From Streptomyces resistomycificus (GTDB taxonomy: Bacteria; Actinomycetota; Actinomycetes; Streptomycetales; Streptomycetaceae): 64,000 bases of DNA. The translations under genes were made by a program, and so were the position numbers. Below are positions 52,186 through 62,225 of the stretch, in pieces; position 1 is the stretch's first letter; each line of letters opens with the position of its first letter. A model generated the notes under the pieces. That model did no database searches, was not told the DNA's origin, and worked only from the letters and a program-made list of their open reading frames with translations. The stretch is taken from assembly GCF_001514265.1 (NCBI RefSeq), contig NZ_KQ948990.1:134320-198319 (forward strand), given 5' to 3'.

Positions 52186-53006
52186 CGGACGCCCGCCAGG
52201 CCAGGGCCGTCCGGCTCGGCCCCCGCTCCGTCGCCGCCCTCCTCCTCGTCAGCGCGGTGGGCGTCGCCGCCGTCGGGTGGCCGTTCCTCGCGCCGCCCAC
52301 CTCCCAGGTCGTCGCGCACACACAGGACGCCCCGTGGCTCTTCGCCGGTCTGCTGCTCCTCCTGGTGGCGGTCCTGGCGGCGACGATCTCCGAGTCGGGG
52401 CTCGGCCCCAAGGCGGTGGCGATGCTCGGTGTGCTGGCGGCGACCGGCGCGGCGCTGCGGCCCATCGGCGCCGGTACGGCCGGTATCGAGCCGATGTTCT
52501 TCCTGATGGTGCTGAGCGGCCGGGTGCTCGGGCCGGGCTTCGGGTTCGTGCTCGGCTCGTTGACGATGTTCGCGTCGGCGCTGCTCACGGGCGGGGTGGG
52601 CCCGTGGATGCCGTTCCAGATGCTGGCGATGGGCTGGTTCACGATGGGGGCGGGCCTGCTGCCGGGCGCCGACCGGCTGCGCGGCCGCGCGGAGGTGGCG
52701 CTGCTCGCCGCCTACGGCTTCGTCTCCGCCTTCGCCTACGGCGCGGTCACCAACCTCGCGGGCTGGACCTTCATGAAGGGCAACGCCTCGAACATCGCCT
52801 TCGACCCGGGCGGGCCGGTGGCCGCCAACCTGGCCCGCTTCGTCGCGTACTGCCTGGCCACCTCGCTGGGCTGGGACCTGGGCCGGGCGATCGTCACGGT
52901 CGTCCTGACGGTGCTGCTCGGTCCGGCGATCCTCAGGGCCCTGCGCCGGGCCACGCGGCGGGCGGCGTTCGAGGCGCCGGTCACATTCGAGCCACCCGGA
53001 CCGTGA
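52182..53006 (+). CDS. ECF transporter S component (probable B12 or precursor)
   Basis: 274 aa, ATG 52182. Six or more membrane helices: SVAALLLVSAVGVAAVGWPF, AMLGVLAATGAALRPIGAGT, FFLMVLSGRVLGPGFGFVLG, MLAMGWFTMGAGLLPG, VTNLAGWTFMK. The pattern fits ECF substrate-binding subunits such as CbrT/BtuM-related or similar. Because a B12 riboswitch heads the operon and no other transporter is present, cobalamin or a corrinoid precursor is the most likely ligand. That is inference from the regulation. Confidence 0.88.
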   Translation: MTDARQARAVRLGPRSVAALLLVSAVGVAAVGWPFLAPPTSQVVAHTQDAPWLFAGLLLLLVAVLAATISESGLGPKAVAMLGVLAATGAALRPIGAGTAGIEPMFFLMVLSGRVLGPGFGFVLGSLTMFASALLTGGVGPWMPFQMLAMGWFTMGAGLLPGADRLRGRAEVALLAAYGFVSAFAYGAVTNLAGWTFMKGNASNIAFDPGGPVAANLARFVAYCLATSLGWDLGRAIVTVVLTVLLGPAILRALRRATRRAAFEAPVTFEPPGP

Positions 53007-53343
53007 GCCGCCGACCGCGGACGGTTACTCACCTGGTGAACCACCCCACATGACCCACATCACCTACTAACCTGAACAGTAGGAACATTTCAGACATATC
53101 ACCACAGACGCACCCGCCCCGACCTGCACGATGAGAGCCGGCTCACACGGAGCACCCTTCCTCCGGATGCGACCACAACTAGTAAAAGGGGTCATTGCGG
53201 ACACCGGTCGAGCCTGTTTCTCTGGATGACGTCGCACGGCGCCGACGTACCCACAGGGTCGCGGCGCCGAGGCATGTCCCCGCCGCGCACCGCGTGGTGA
53301 CGGCAGGCCGCGACCGTCCGGTCCCCGAGGGAAAAGGTTCTCC
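53007..53343. other. Intergenic region, possible promoter
   Basis: 337 bp without a gene. It contains an inverted repeat CCTACT (53063-53068)/AGTAGG (53078-53083) in an AT-richer stretch around 53055-53110. The c-di-AMP (ydaO) aptamer that often precedes such cell-wall genes in Streptomyces was looked for and not found. Confidence 0.5.
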
Positions 53344-53763
53344 GTGTTCGTCACCCGCATCGCCCGTCGCATCGCCTCCCCGAAGAAGGCCCTGACCACC
53401 GCCGCGCTGGCCGCCGCCACCACCGGCATGGTCCTGACCGCGGCTCCCGCGCAGGCGGCGAGCACCGCCACCTCCTCCGAGGCCAAGGCGATCGCGCACA
53501 GGATGATCCCGAACACGACCCAGTTCGACGCGTTCAGCAAGATCGTCGAGCACGAGAGCGGCTGGGACGTCGACGCGACGAACGCCTCCTCCGGCGCCTA
53601 CGGCCTGGTCCAGGCCCTCCCCGGCTCCAAGATGGCCTCGGCCGGCTCCGACTGGAAGACCAGCGCCGCCACCCAGATCGAGTGGGGCCTGGACTACATG
53701 AACTCCCGCTACGGCAGCCCGACCGGCGCCTGGGCGTTCTGGCAGGCCAACGGCTGGTACTGA
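53344..53763 (+). CDS. Secreted transglycosylase-like protein
   Basis: 139 aa, GTG 53344 with GAGGG-AAAAGG upstream. Signal peptide (ALTTAALAAATTGMVLTAAP then AQA). The mature part carries an SLT-like motif: FDAFSKIVEHESGWDVDATN with catalytic-type Glu, then SSGAYGLVQALPGSKMASAG, IEWGLDYMNSRYGSPTGAWA and FWQANGWY. This matches the aggregation-promoting-factor/resuscitation-type lysozyme-like fold common in Streptomyces cell wall enzymes. It would cleave peptidoglycan glycan strands. Followed by a strong hairpin terminator. Confidence 0.9.
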   Translation: MFVTRIARRIASPKKALTTAALAAATTGMVLTAAPAQAASTATSSEAKAIAHRMIPNTTQFDAFSKIVEHESGWDVDATNASSGAYGLVQALPGSKMASAGSDWKTSAATQIEWGLDYMNSRYGSPTGAWAFWQANGWY

Positions 53764-53790
53764 TCGCACCCTGATCACAGCCCCCGGTAC

Positions 53791-53831
53791 GCGAAGGCGG
53801 CGGCCCCCGATCCCCGGGCCGCCGCCTTCGC
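53791..53831. terminator. Strong hairpin terminator
   Basis: A 16-bp perfect stem: gcgaaggcggcggccc (53791-53806) and gggccgccgccttcgc (53816-53831) around a 9-nt loop. It is 28 nt after the transglycosylase-like gene. Confidence 0.9.
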
Positions 53832-53888
53832 CGTGCCCGGGTTCTACTGGGTGCACCACAACCCGCCCCGCCGCCCGGAGGCCGCACC

Positions 53889-54596
53889 ATGAGCACGGAG
53901 AGCACGCAGGACACCGCAGCGGACCCGGCGGCGGCCGCCCGCGAGGCGCGCGGGCTCCGGCTGGTCCCGGTCCTGCTGACCCTGACCGTGATCAGCGGCC
54001 TGATCGACGCGGTCAGCTATCTGGGCCTCGGCCACGTCTTCACCGCCAACATGACGGGCAACGTGGTGGTGCTGGGATTCGCCGCGGCGGGCGCCCCCGG
54101 CTTCTCGGTCCCGCACACCCTGACCTCGCTGGGCTCCTTCGTGCTGGGCGCGGTGGCCGGCGGCCGTCTCGCGGTCCACCTCGGCAAGGGCTCCCGCCGC
54201 ACCTGGGCCCGCCTCACCCTCGCCGCGGAGGCGGCCCTGCTGGGCGCGTCCGCGGTGGTCGCCTTCGCCGCGCCCGACGCCACGGCGACGGTCTACACCC
54301 TCATCGCGGTGACCGGCTTCGCGATGGGCCTGCGCAACGCGACCGTCCGCCGCCTCGGCGTCCCCGACCTCACGACGACGGTCCTCACGATGACCCTGAC
54401 CGGCCTGGCCGCCGACTCCCGCGCGGGCGGCGGCGCCGGCACCCACTCCCCCCGCCGCACGGCCTCGGTCGTCGCGATGCTCACGGGCGCGGCTCTCGGA
54501 GCATGGCTGGTCCTCCACCACGGGCTGGGCATTCCCCTGCTGCTCTCGGCAGTGGTGGTGGCGGTGCTGGCGGTGGTGACCTCGGGCCGGGAGTAG
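53889..54596 (+). CDS. DUF1275 (YoaK) family membrane protein
   Basis: 235 aa, ATG 53889. Six membrane helices: VLLTLTVISGLIDAVSYLGL, VFTANMTGNVVVLGFAAAGA (with the family's conserved F-x-A-N-M-T-G-N motif), LGSFVLGAVAGGRLAVHLGK, EAALLGASAVVAFAA, AMGLRNATVRRLGVPDLTTT and a final pair. Matches the DUF1275/YoaK family of unknown function. A hairpin at 54756-54792 lies downstream. Confidence 0.9.
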   Translation: MSTESTQDTAADPAAAAREARGLRLVPVLLTLTVISGLIDAVSYLGLGHVFTANMTGNVVVLGFAAAGAPGFSVPHTLTSLGSFVLGAVAGGRLAVHLGKGSRRTWARLTLAAEAALLGASAVVAFAAPDATATVYTLIAVTGFAMGLRNATVRRLGVPDLTTTVLTMTLTGLAADSRAGGGAGTHSPRRTASVVAMLTGAALGAWLVLHHGLGIPLLLSAVVVAVLAVVTSGRE

Positions 54597-54755
54597 GACG
54601 TCCCGGCCGGTGCGCGCGGAGTGGCGCGGACAGTCGCGCGTCCGCGGTTCGGGAGGAGCGGCCAGGTCACCCTCGTCGATCGCACGGGGGTGGTACTCGT
54701 AGGTGTGGCGGCAGGGCGGGTACTCACCGAGGTCGGGGGCGCACCACGCGGACTC

Positions 54756-54792
54756 GAGCGCGGCGACGACCCACCGGGGTGTCGCCGCGCTC
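54756..54792. terminator. Hairpin between YoaK and thiolase genes
   Basis: gagcgcggcgac (54756-54767) pairs perfectly with gtcgccgcgctc (54781-54792) over a 13-nt loop. The rest of the 54597-54944 gap has no convincing gene. It is flanked by convergent genes, so this may terminate both. Confidence 0.65.
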
Positions 54793-54944
54793 GTCGCGTG
54801 AACCTCACCGGGATCCGGTGGTCGGGGCGGCCGGCCTTGGCGAGGATCCGGTGGAGCTCATCGGTCCCTCCGCGACTCGCGCACCCCGGCGGGGCCGAGC
54901 CTCGCCCCCGCCGCGTTGACCACCTTCGGGCTCCCGGGCGGCGC

Positions 54945-56201
<1,257 letters not shown>

Positions 56202-56279
56202 CCTGCAGTCTGCTGACCCCTCGCCCGGCACCGCAAGGGGCGTGCACTCAATTCGGGGTGCCGTGCCCCTTGCTACTTC

Positions 56280-56293
56280 TAGAACCCGTTACT
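56280..56293. promoter_or_regulatory. KstR-like operator before P450 gene
   Basis: TAGAACCCGTTACT fits TNNAACNNGTTNNA except for the final base (T rather than A). It lies 74 bp upstream of the P450 start codon and about 165 bp from the thiolase start. Confidence 0.55.
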
Positions 56294-56366
56294 ACCTTCA
56301 CGGCGACCTCATCCCTGATGGGCCGTCAGAAAACGTCACGGTCCGGAACCTCAGCCGGAGTCGCCC

Positions 56367-57602
56367 ATGCCCTGTCCAGCTCTTCCCGACGGGTTCGACT
56401 TCACCGACCCCGATCTGCTGCAACACCGCGTCCCCCTCCCGGAGTTCGCCGAGCTGCGCCGAGCCGAGCCGGTCCGCTGGATCCCCCAGACGGACAACCT
56501 CGCCGGCTTCGAGGACGCTGGGTACTGGGCCGTCACCCGGCACGCGGACGTCAAGTACGTCTCCACGCACCCGGAGCTCTTCTCCTCCTACCTCAACACG
56601 GCGATCATCCGCTTCAACGACCACATCGAGCGCGACGCCATCGACGCCCAGCGGCTGATCCTGCTCAACATGGACCCGCCGGAGCACACCCGGGTCCGCC
56701 AGATCGTGCAGCGCGTGTTCACGCCGCGGGCCATCCGCGCCCTGGAGGGCACCCTGCGCGACCGCGCCCACGCGATCGTGGCCGAGGCGCGCGCCCGCTC
56801 CGGATCCTTCGACTTCGTCACCCAGGTCGCCTGCGAACTGCCCCTCCAGGCGATAGCCGAGCTCATCGGCATCCCGCAGGACGACCGGTCGAAGATCTTC
56901 GACTGGTCCAACAAGATGATCTCGTACGACGACCCGGAGTACGCGATCACCGAGGAGGTCGGCGCCGAGTCGGCCATCGAGCTGATCGCCTACGCCATGA
57001 ACATGGCCGCCGACCGCAAGCAGTGCCCGGCGAAGGACATCGTGACGACGATGGTGGCGGCGGAGGACGAGGGCAACCTCAGCTCCGACGAGTTCGGTTT
57101 CTTCGTGCTGATGCTGGCCGTGGCGGGCAACGAGACGACCCGCAACGCGATCACCCACGGCATGCACGCCTTCCTCACCCACCCCGAGCAGTGGGAGCTG
57201 TACAAGGCGCGGCGCCCGTCCACGGCGGCCGAGGAGATCGTCCGCTGGGCGACCCCCGTCAACTCCTTCCAGCGCACCGCCACCCAGGACACCAAGCTCG
57301 GCGGCAAGCAGATCAGGAAGGGCGACCGCGTCGGCCTCTTCTACGCCTCCGCCAACCACGACCCCGACGTCTTCGAGAACCCGGACGCCTTCGACATCAC
57401 CCGCGACCCGAACCCCCACCTCGGCTTCGGCGGCGGTGGCCCGCACTACTGCCTCGGCAAGTCGCTGGCCGTCCTCGAGATCGACCTCATCTTCAACGCC
57501 GTCGCCGACGCCATGCCCGACCTGCGCCAGACCGGCGATCCACGACGGCTGCGCTCCGCCTGGATCAACGGCGTCAAGGAGCTCCAGGTCAGCGCGGGTT
57601 GA
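56367..57602 (+). CDS. cyp125: Cytochrome P450, CYP125-like
   Basis: 411 aa. Heme-binding Cys362 in FGGGGPHYCLG, ExxR near 289-292 (EEIVRW), and the I-helix AGNETTRN with the acid/Thr pair. Throughout it resembles mycobacterial CYP125, which hydroxylates C26 of cholesterol and cholest-4-en-3-one: LPDGFDFTDPDLLQHRVPLP, VFTPRAIRALEGTLRDRAHA, SFDFVTQVACELPLQAIAEL, DRSKIFDWSNKMISYDDPEY and FGFFVLMLAVAGNETTRN. It initiates side-chain degradation. ATG 56367. It is divergent from the FadA5-like thiolase and preceded by a KstR-like box. Electron donor could be the ferredoxin at 43035. Confidence 0.9.
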   Translation: MPCPALPDGFDFTDPDLLQHRVPLPEFAELRRAEPVRWIPQTDNLAGFEDAGYWAVTRHADVKYVSTHPELFSSYLNTAIIRFNDHIERDAIDAQRLILLNMDPPEHTRVRQIVQRVFTPRAIRALEGTLRDRAHAIVAEARARSGSFDFVTQVACELPLQAIAELIGIPQDDRSKIFDWSNKMISYDDPEYAITEEVGAESAIELIAYAMNMAADRKQCPAKDIVTTMVAAEDEGNLSSDEFGFFVLMLAVAGNETTRNAITHGMHAFLTHPEQWELYKARRPSTAAEEIVRWATPVNSFQRTATQDTKLGGKQIRKGDRVGLFYASANHDPDVFENPDAFDITRDPNPHLGFGGGGPHYCLGKSLAVLEIDLIFNAVADAMPDLRQTGDPRRLRSAWINGVKELQVSAG

Positions 57603-57619
57603 CGTACCTCCCGGTACTC

Positions 57620-57649
57620 GGGCCGACGGCTTCCCGGCGCCGTCGGCCC
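57620..57649. terminator. Hairpin terminator between P450 and GT87 genes
   Basis: gggccgacggc (57620-57630) and gccgtcggccc (57639-57649) form an 11-bp perfect stem with an 8-nt loop in the short gap between two convergent genes; it could serve both. Confidence 0.88.
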
Positions 57650-57674
57650 GTCCCGCGGGCGGGAGCACACCGGA

Positions 57675-59738
57675 TCAGCCCGGCGTGCGGTCCTTCTCCA
57701 GGGTCGCGGGCGCACTTCTCGCGGCCGCCGTCGCCTCCGTCGCCTGCCGTGCCCGCGGCCCCTGGAACAGGTAGGCGAGGCCGAAGCCCGCGCCGACCAC
57801 GACCGCGCCGCCCGCCGCGTCCAGCACCCAGTGGTTGCCGGTCACCACGATCGCCGCGGCCGTGAGCAGCGGGTGCAGCAGGCCCAGGGCCTTCATCCAC
57901 CCCTTCGGCGCGATGACCGCGATGACGAGGCCGCACCACAGGGACCAGCCGAAGTGCAGGGACGGCATCGCGGCGTACTGGTTGGTGAGGGCGGTCAAAG
58001 TGCCGTAGTCCGGCTTGGAGAAGTCCTGGACGCCGTGCACGGTGTCGATGACGCCGAGGTTCGGCATCAGGCGGGGTGGGGCGAGCGGGTAGAGCCAGAA
58101 GCCGACCAGGGCGAGCAGGGTGGTGAAGCCGAGGGAGGAACGGGCCCAGCGGTAGTCGACGGGCCGGCGCCAGTACAGGACGGCGAGGACGCTCAGCGGG
58201 ACGGCGAAGTGGAAGGACCCGTAGTAGAAGTCGAAGAAGTCGCGCAACCAGCCGACCTCGACGATGGCGTGGTTGGCCCAGTACTCGACGTCGAGGTGGA
58301 GCAGCCGCTCCAGGTCGTGGATCTGGTGGCCGTGCTCCTCCGCGCGGGCCCGGCCGGCCGATTGGGAACCCCCGGTCGCCGCCAGCCTGACCTGCTGGTA
58401 GGCGGCGTACGTGACGCGGATGAGGAGCAGTTCGAGCAGCAGGTTCGGGCGGGTGAGGACCCGGCGCAGGAACGGCAGCAGGGGGACACGCTCGAAGCGG
58501 GCGGGGACGGGTGGGGCGTAGTCCGTCGGGATCGGTGAGCGGTGGTACGGCGAGGTGCGGGACAGGAACGGGACGACGGTGGCCGCGGCGAGGGCGGCGA
58601 GCAGGACCCCGTCGTCACGCAGGGGGTTGAGGACGGCCATGTGCGGCAGCATCATCTTCGCGGGCAGCGTCATCACCAGGACGACGGCGACCGGCCACAC
58701 GTACCGGTCGCAGGCCCGCTTGCCGACCCGGCCGACGACCGCGAGCAGCACCCACAGCAACTGGTGCTGCCAGGTGGTCGGCGAGACGGCGATCGCGGCG
58801 CAGCCGGTGATCGCGACGGCGAGCAGGAGCTGTCCGTCCTGCGCGTAGCGCACCGCGCGGCGCAGGCCGAGGGCGGCGACGACCCCGCCCAACAGCAGGA
58901 AGAGCGAGATCTCCAGCGGACCGGACAGGCCCGCGCGGAGCAGGAAGCCGTGCAGGGACTGGTTGGCGAGGTCGTCGGCCGGGCCGCCGAGGCCGACACC
59001 GGCCATGTGGTGCACCCAGTAGGTGTGCGAGTCGTGCGCCATCGCCGCCCAGGCCAGAGCCGTGCAGCCGGCGAAGGTGACGCCCGCGGACAGGGCGGCC
59101 TTGCGGCGGCCGGTGAACCACAGCAGCGGGGCGAAGAGCAGGACCGTGGGCTGCAGGGCGGCGGCGAACCCGATGAGCAGTCCACTGCCACGTTGGCCGC
59201 GCACCGCGAAGCAGCCCAGGAGCACGAGCAGGACCGGGACGATGCTGGTCTGGCCGAGCCAGAGCGTGTTGCGCACCGGCAGCGACAGCATGAGCAGGCT
59301 GATGGCGACGGGGGCGGCGAACAGGGCGGTCCGTCTGCTCACCGGCTGGGGCAGGGCGCGGGCGGCGACCAGGCCGAGCGCGGCCACCAGCAGCAGGGTG
59401 CCGAAGGTCCAGCCCCAGCCGAGGGCCTGCTCGGCGGCCCGGGTGAGCGGCTTCATGACGAGTCCCCCGAAAGGGGTACCGGTGAAGCGCGTCGAGTTGT
59501 ACAACGAGCCCCTCACGTGCAGGACGCCGTTCGGCCCGACCCAGGTCTCCAGATCCGTCAGCCGGTCCCCGCGGGGGGTACCGAGAACGACGGCCACCTG
59601 CCGGCCGGCGAGGACCGCGGCGATCAGCCACAGGCCGAGCCGGGCCGCGCTCAGGCGGGCCCGGGCGGCTGCGGCCGTACCCGCGGCCGTCGCTCCGAGA
59701 GCTTCCGCCGGTCGCCCACTGTGCTCCGCGTTCGCCAC
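57675..59738 (-). CDS. Bifunctional glycosyltransferase 87 / PAP2 phosphatase membrane protein
   Basis: About 687 aa from GTG 59738. The N-terminal 420 residues are a multi-helix GT87-type (mannosyltransferase-like) domain: LGLWLIAAVLAGRQVAVVLG, AVRGQRGSGLLIGFAAALQP, GPLEISLFLLLGGVVAALGL. The C-terminal part is a PAP2 phosphatase: YAAMPSLHFGWSLWCGLVIA (SLH motif) and TGNHWVLDAAGGA (GNHxxxD). The two steps of a polyprenol cycle, sugar transfer and dephosphorylation, could be joined here. The frame continues upstream to 59852 without conservation. A probable role is cell-envelope glycan or lipoglycan synthesis. Confidence 0.88.
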   Translation of the reverse strand: MANAEHSGRPAEALGATAAGTAAAARARLSAARLGLWLIAAVLAGRQVAVVLGTPRGDRLTDLETWVGPNGVLHVRGSLYNSTRFTGTPFGGLVMKPLTRAAEQALGWGWTFGTLLLVAALGLVAARALPQPVSRRTALFAAPVAISLLMLSLPVRNTLWLGQTSIVPVLLVLLGCFAVRGQRGSGLLIGFAAALQPTVLLFAPLLWFTGRRKAALSAGVTFAGCTALAWAAMAHDSHTYWVHHMAGVGLGGPADDLANQSLHGFLLRAGLSGPLEISLFLLLGGVVAALGLRRAVRYAQDGQLLLAVAITGCAAIAVSPTTWQHQLLWVLLAVVGRVGKRACDRYVWPVAVVLVMTLPAKMMLPHMAVLNPLRDDGVLLAALAAATVVPFLSRTSPYHRSPIPTDYAPPVPARFERVPLLPFLRRVLTRPNLLLELLLIRVTYAAYQQVRLAATGGSQSAGRARAEEHGHQIHDLERLLHLDVEYWANHAIVEVGWLRDFFDFYYGSFHFAVPLSVLAVLYWRRPVDYRWARSSLGFTTLLALVGFWLYPLAPPRLMPNLGVIDTVHGVQDFSKPDYGTLTALTNQYAAMPSLHFGWSLWCGLVIAVIAPKGWMKALGLLHPLLTAAAIVVTGNHWVLDAAGGAVVVGAGFGLAYLFQGPRARQATEATAAARSAPATLEKDRTPG

Positions 59739-60014
59739 GCCTCGTCGGCCTCTCGCCCCGTCCGTCCCCTTTTGCCCGGATGACGATAGTGCGCGGAAGG
59801 GACGAATGCCTCCACAGGACGCGAGAAGGATCACATCGGGGCATCCGAACACCCGTCCCGGGGCCGGGACACGGGCCTGCGTACGGCGCCTTTAAGTGCA
59901 CTATGCATTGACCTGTGCGCGGCGCGTGAACAGGAAAAGTCGCACTATCGTCGCCCTTCGGCCTGCCGCCCGGGCCGCGTCCCTGTCCCCGTCGAAAGGT
60001 AGGCGAGCGAAGCT

Positions 60015-61376
60015 TTGCCGACTGCCCCGGTCGCTCCCCCGTCCCCCCGCGCCGCCGCCCCGGCGGACGCCACCGTCGCCGACCCTGCCCTGGTCAAGCG
60101 CGCCGTGAAGGCCGCCGCCCTGGGCAACGCGATGGAGTGGTTCGACTTCGGTGTCTACAGCTACATCGCGGTCACCCTGGGCAAGGTCTTCTTCCCGTCC
60201 GGGAACCCGACCGCCCAGCTCCTCTCCACGTTCGGCGCGTTCGCCGCGGCCTTCCTGGTCCGCCCGCTCGGCGGCATGGTCTTCGGTCCGCTCGGCGACC
60301 GCGTCGGGCGCCAGAAGGTCCTCGCCGTCACGATGATCATGATGGCGGTGGGCACCTTCGCCATCGGCCTCATCCCGTCGTACGCCTCGATCGGCGTCGG
60401 CGCCCCGCTGCTCCTGCTGGCCGCCCGTCTGGTGCAGGGCTTCTCCACCGGCGGCGAGTACGCCGGCGCCGCCACCTTCATCGCCGAGTACGCCCCCGAC
60501 AAGCGGCGCGGCTTCCTCGGCAGCTGGCTGGAGTTCGGCACGCTCGCCGGGTACATCGCCGGCGCGGGCCTGGTCACGGTGATGACCGCCCTGCTGTCCA
60601 GCGAGGACCTGCTGAGCTGGGGCTGGCGGATCCCGTTCCTCATCGCCGGTCCGATGGGCGTCATCGGCCTCTACCTGCGGATGCGGCTGGAGGAGACCCC
60701 GGCGTTCGCGGCCGAGGCCGCCAAGGCCGAGACGGACCGCCCGAAGGTGCCGCTGCGCGAGATGGTCACAGGCCAGTGGCGGGCGCTGCTGCTCTGCGTC
60801 GGCCTGGTCCTGGTCTTCAACGTCACCGACTACATGCTGCTGTCGTACATGCCGAGCTACCTGACCAGCGAGCTGAAGTACGACGAGACCCACGGCCTGC
60901 TCGTCGTCCTCGCCGTGATGGCGCTGATGATGGTCGTCCAGCCCTTCGCGGGCGCCCTGTCCGACCGCGTCGGGCGCCGCCCGGTGATCGCCGCCGGCTG
61001 CGCCGGCTTCCTGCTGCTGTCCGTGCCGGCCCTGCTGCTGATCCGCGAGGGCAGTCTGCTCGCGGTCGCGCTCGGCATGGGTGCGCTGGGCCTGCTGCTG
61101 GTCTGCTTCACGGCGGCGATGCCGGCCGCGCTGCCGGCGCTGTTCCCGACGCGGGTGCGCTACGGATCGCTGTCGATCGGCTTCAACGTCTCCGTCTCGC
61201 TGTTCGGCGGCACGACCCCGCTGGTGGTGACGGCCCTGATCGGCGCGACCGGGAACATGATGATGCCCGCCTACTACATGATGGCCGCGGCCGTGGTCGG
61301 CGGCGTGGCGGTGTGGTTCATGGCGGAGTCCGCGGGACGGCCGCTGCCGGGCTCGGCACCCTCGGTGGCCGGCTGA
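60015..61376 (+). CDS. MFS transporter, metabolite:H+ symporter (MHS) family
   Basis: 453 aa from TTG 60015. Twelve helices with MHS markers: ALGNAMEWFDFGVYSYIAVT, RPLGGMVFGPLGDRVGRQKV, RLVQGFSTGGEYAGAATFIA, GFLGSWLEFGTLAGYIAGAG and a late TDYMLLSYMPSYLTSEL. ProP-like proteins move proline, betaine, citrate or dicarboxylates with protons. A 276-bp divergent gap separates it from the GT87/PAP2 gene. Substrate uncertain. Confidence 0.9.
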   Translation: MPTAPVAPPSPRAAAPADATVADPALVKRAVKAAALGNAMEWFDFGVYSYIAVTLGKVFFPSGNPTAQLLSTFGAFAAAFLVRPLGGMVFGPLGDRVGRQKVLAVTMIMMAVGTFAIGLIPSYASIGVGAPLLLLAARLVQGFSTGGEYAGAATFIAEYAPDKRRGFLGSWLEFGTLAGYIAGAGLVTVMTALLSSEDLLSWGWRIPFLIAGPMGVIGLYLRMRLEETPAFAAEAAKAETDRPKVPLREMVTGQWRALLLCVGLVLVFNVTDYMLLSYMPSYLTSELKYDETHGLLVVLAVMALMMVVQPFAGALSDRVGRRPVIAAGCAGFLLLSVPALLLIREGSLLAVALGMGALGLLLVCFTAAMPAALPALFPTRVRYGSLSIGFNVSVSLFGGTTPLVVTALIGATGNMMMPAYYMMAAAVVGGVAVWFMAESAGRPLPGSAPSVAG

Positions 61377-61449
61377 GCCGATCGGCTGAAACCGGTCGGC
61401 GGGTGGGCGCTGACAGAGAACCGTCGCGCGACTATATTCGTTAGCACAG

Positions 61450-61470
61450 CTAGTTAGCGGCACTAACTAG
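61450..61470. promoter_or_regulatory. Palindromic operator before O-methyltransferase
   Basis: CTAGTTAG (61450-61457) and CTAACTAG (61463-61470) are a perfect inverted repeat with a 5-bp centre in an AT-rich stretch, 22 nt upstream of the gene at 61492. Typical of a TetR- or MarR-type operator. No such regulator lies next to it. Confidence 0.6.
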
Positions 61471-61491
61471 ACATACGAAAGGCACAGGTGC

Positions 61492-62163
61492 ATGAGCCAG
61501 TCGCAGCGCTGGGACGACGTCGACGCCTACTTCACCGCCCACCTCTCGCCCCACGACGAAGCCCTGGAGGCGGCCGTCCGCGACAGCGAGGCCGCCGAAC
61601 TCCCGCACGCCGCCGTCACGGCACCCCAGGGCAAGCTCCTCCAGCTCCTCGCCCAGATCCAGGGCGCCCGCAACATCCTGGAGATCGGGACCCTCGGCGG
61701 CTACAGCACCATCTGGCTGGCCCGCGCGCTGCCCGCCGACGGCCGTCTGGTCTCCCTGGAGTACAGCCCCCGGCACGCCGAGGTCGCCACCCGCAACATC
61801 GCCCGCGCGGGCCTCGACAAGGTCGTCGAGGTGCGGGTGGGCCCGGCGCTGGAGTCGCTGCCCCGGCTGGCCGACGAGAACCCGGCCCCGTTCGACCTGG
61901 TCTTCGTCGACGCCGACAAGGCCAACAACCCGCACTACGTGGAGTGGGCGCTCAGGCTCACCCGCGCGGGCAGCCTGATCATCGTCGACAACGTGGTGCG
62001 GGACGGCCGGGTCGTCGACGCCGACAGCATCGCCCCGGACGTCCAGGGGACCCGGACCGCCGTCGAACTGATCGGCAAGCACCCGAGGTTGAGCGCCACG
62101 GCGATCCAGACGGTGGGCAGCAAGGGTTACGACGGCTTCGCACTGGCCCGCGTCCTCGCCTGA
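61492..62163 (+). CDS. O-methyltransferase (COMT-type, SAM-dependent)
   Basis: 223 aa, ATG 61492 with AAAGG upstream. Family markers: NILEIGTLGGYSTIWLARAL (motif I), VSLEYSPRHAEVATRNIARA, FDLVFVDADKANNPHYVEWA (metal-binding Asp), LIIVDNVVRDGRVVD. This group methylates catechol-type or caffeoyl-CoA-type hydroxyls with Mg2+. Substrate unknown. A palindromic operator lies at its promoter. Confidence 0.92.
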   Translation: MSQSQRWDDVDAYFTAHLSPHDEALEAAVRDSEAAELPHAAVTAPQGKLLQLLAQIQGARNILEIGTLGGYSTIWLARALPADGRLVSLEYSPRHAEVATRNIARAGLDKVVEVRVGPALESLPRLADENPAPFDLVFVDADKANNPHYVEWALRLTRAGSLIIVDNVVRDGRVVDADSIAPDVQGTRTAVELIGKHPRLSATAIQTVGSKGYDGFALARVLA

Positions 62164-62225
62164 CCCCCGCCCCTCACCCCCGCTTTCCTCCGCCCCTCAC
62201 CCCCCGCTTTCTCACACCCCGCTTC
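62164..62225. repeat. Pyrimidine-rich imperfect tandem repeat
   Basis: Three degenerate units of about 20 bp (cgcccctcacccccgctttc and variants) fill the 62-bp gap between two convergent genes. A C-rich single strand may form an unusual structure. No gene in it. Confidence 0.8.

Noticed and set aside
53007..53343. Possible c-di-AMP (ydaO) riboswitch upstream of the transglycosylase-like gene.
   Set aside because: The conserved ydaO core sequences were not found; nothing beyond a short inverted repeat supports an aptamer.
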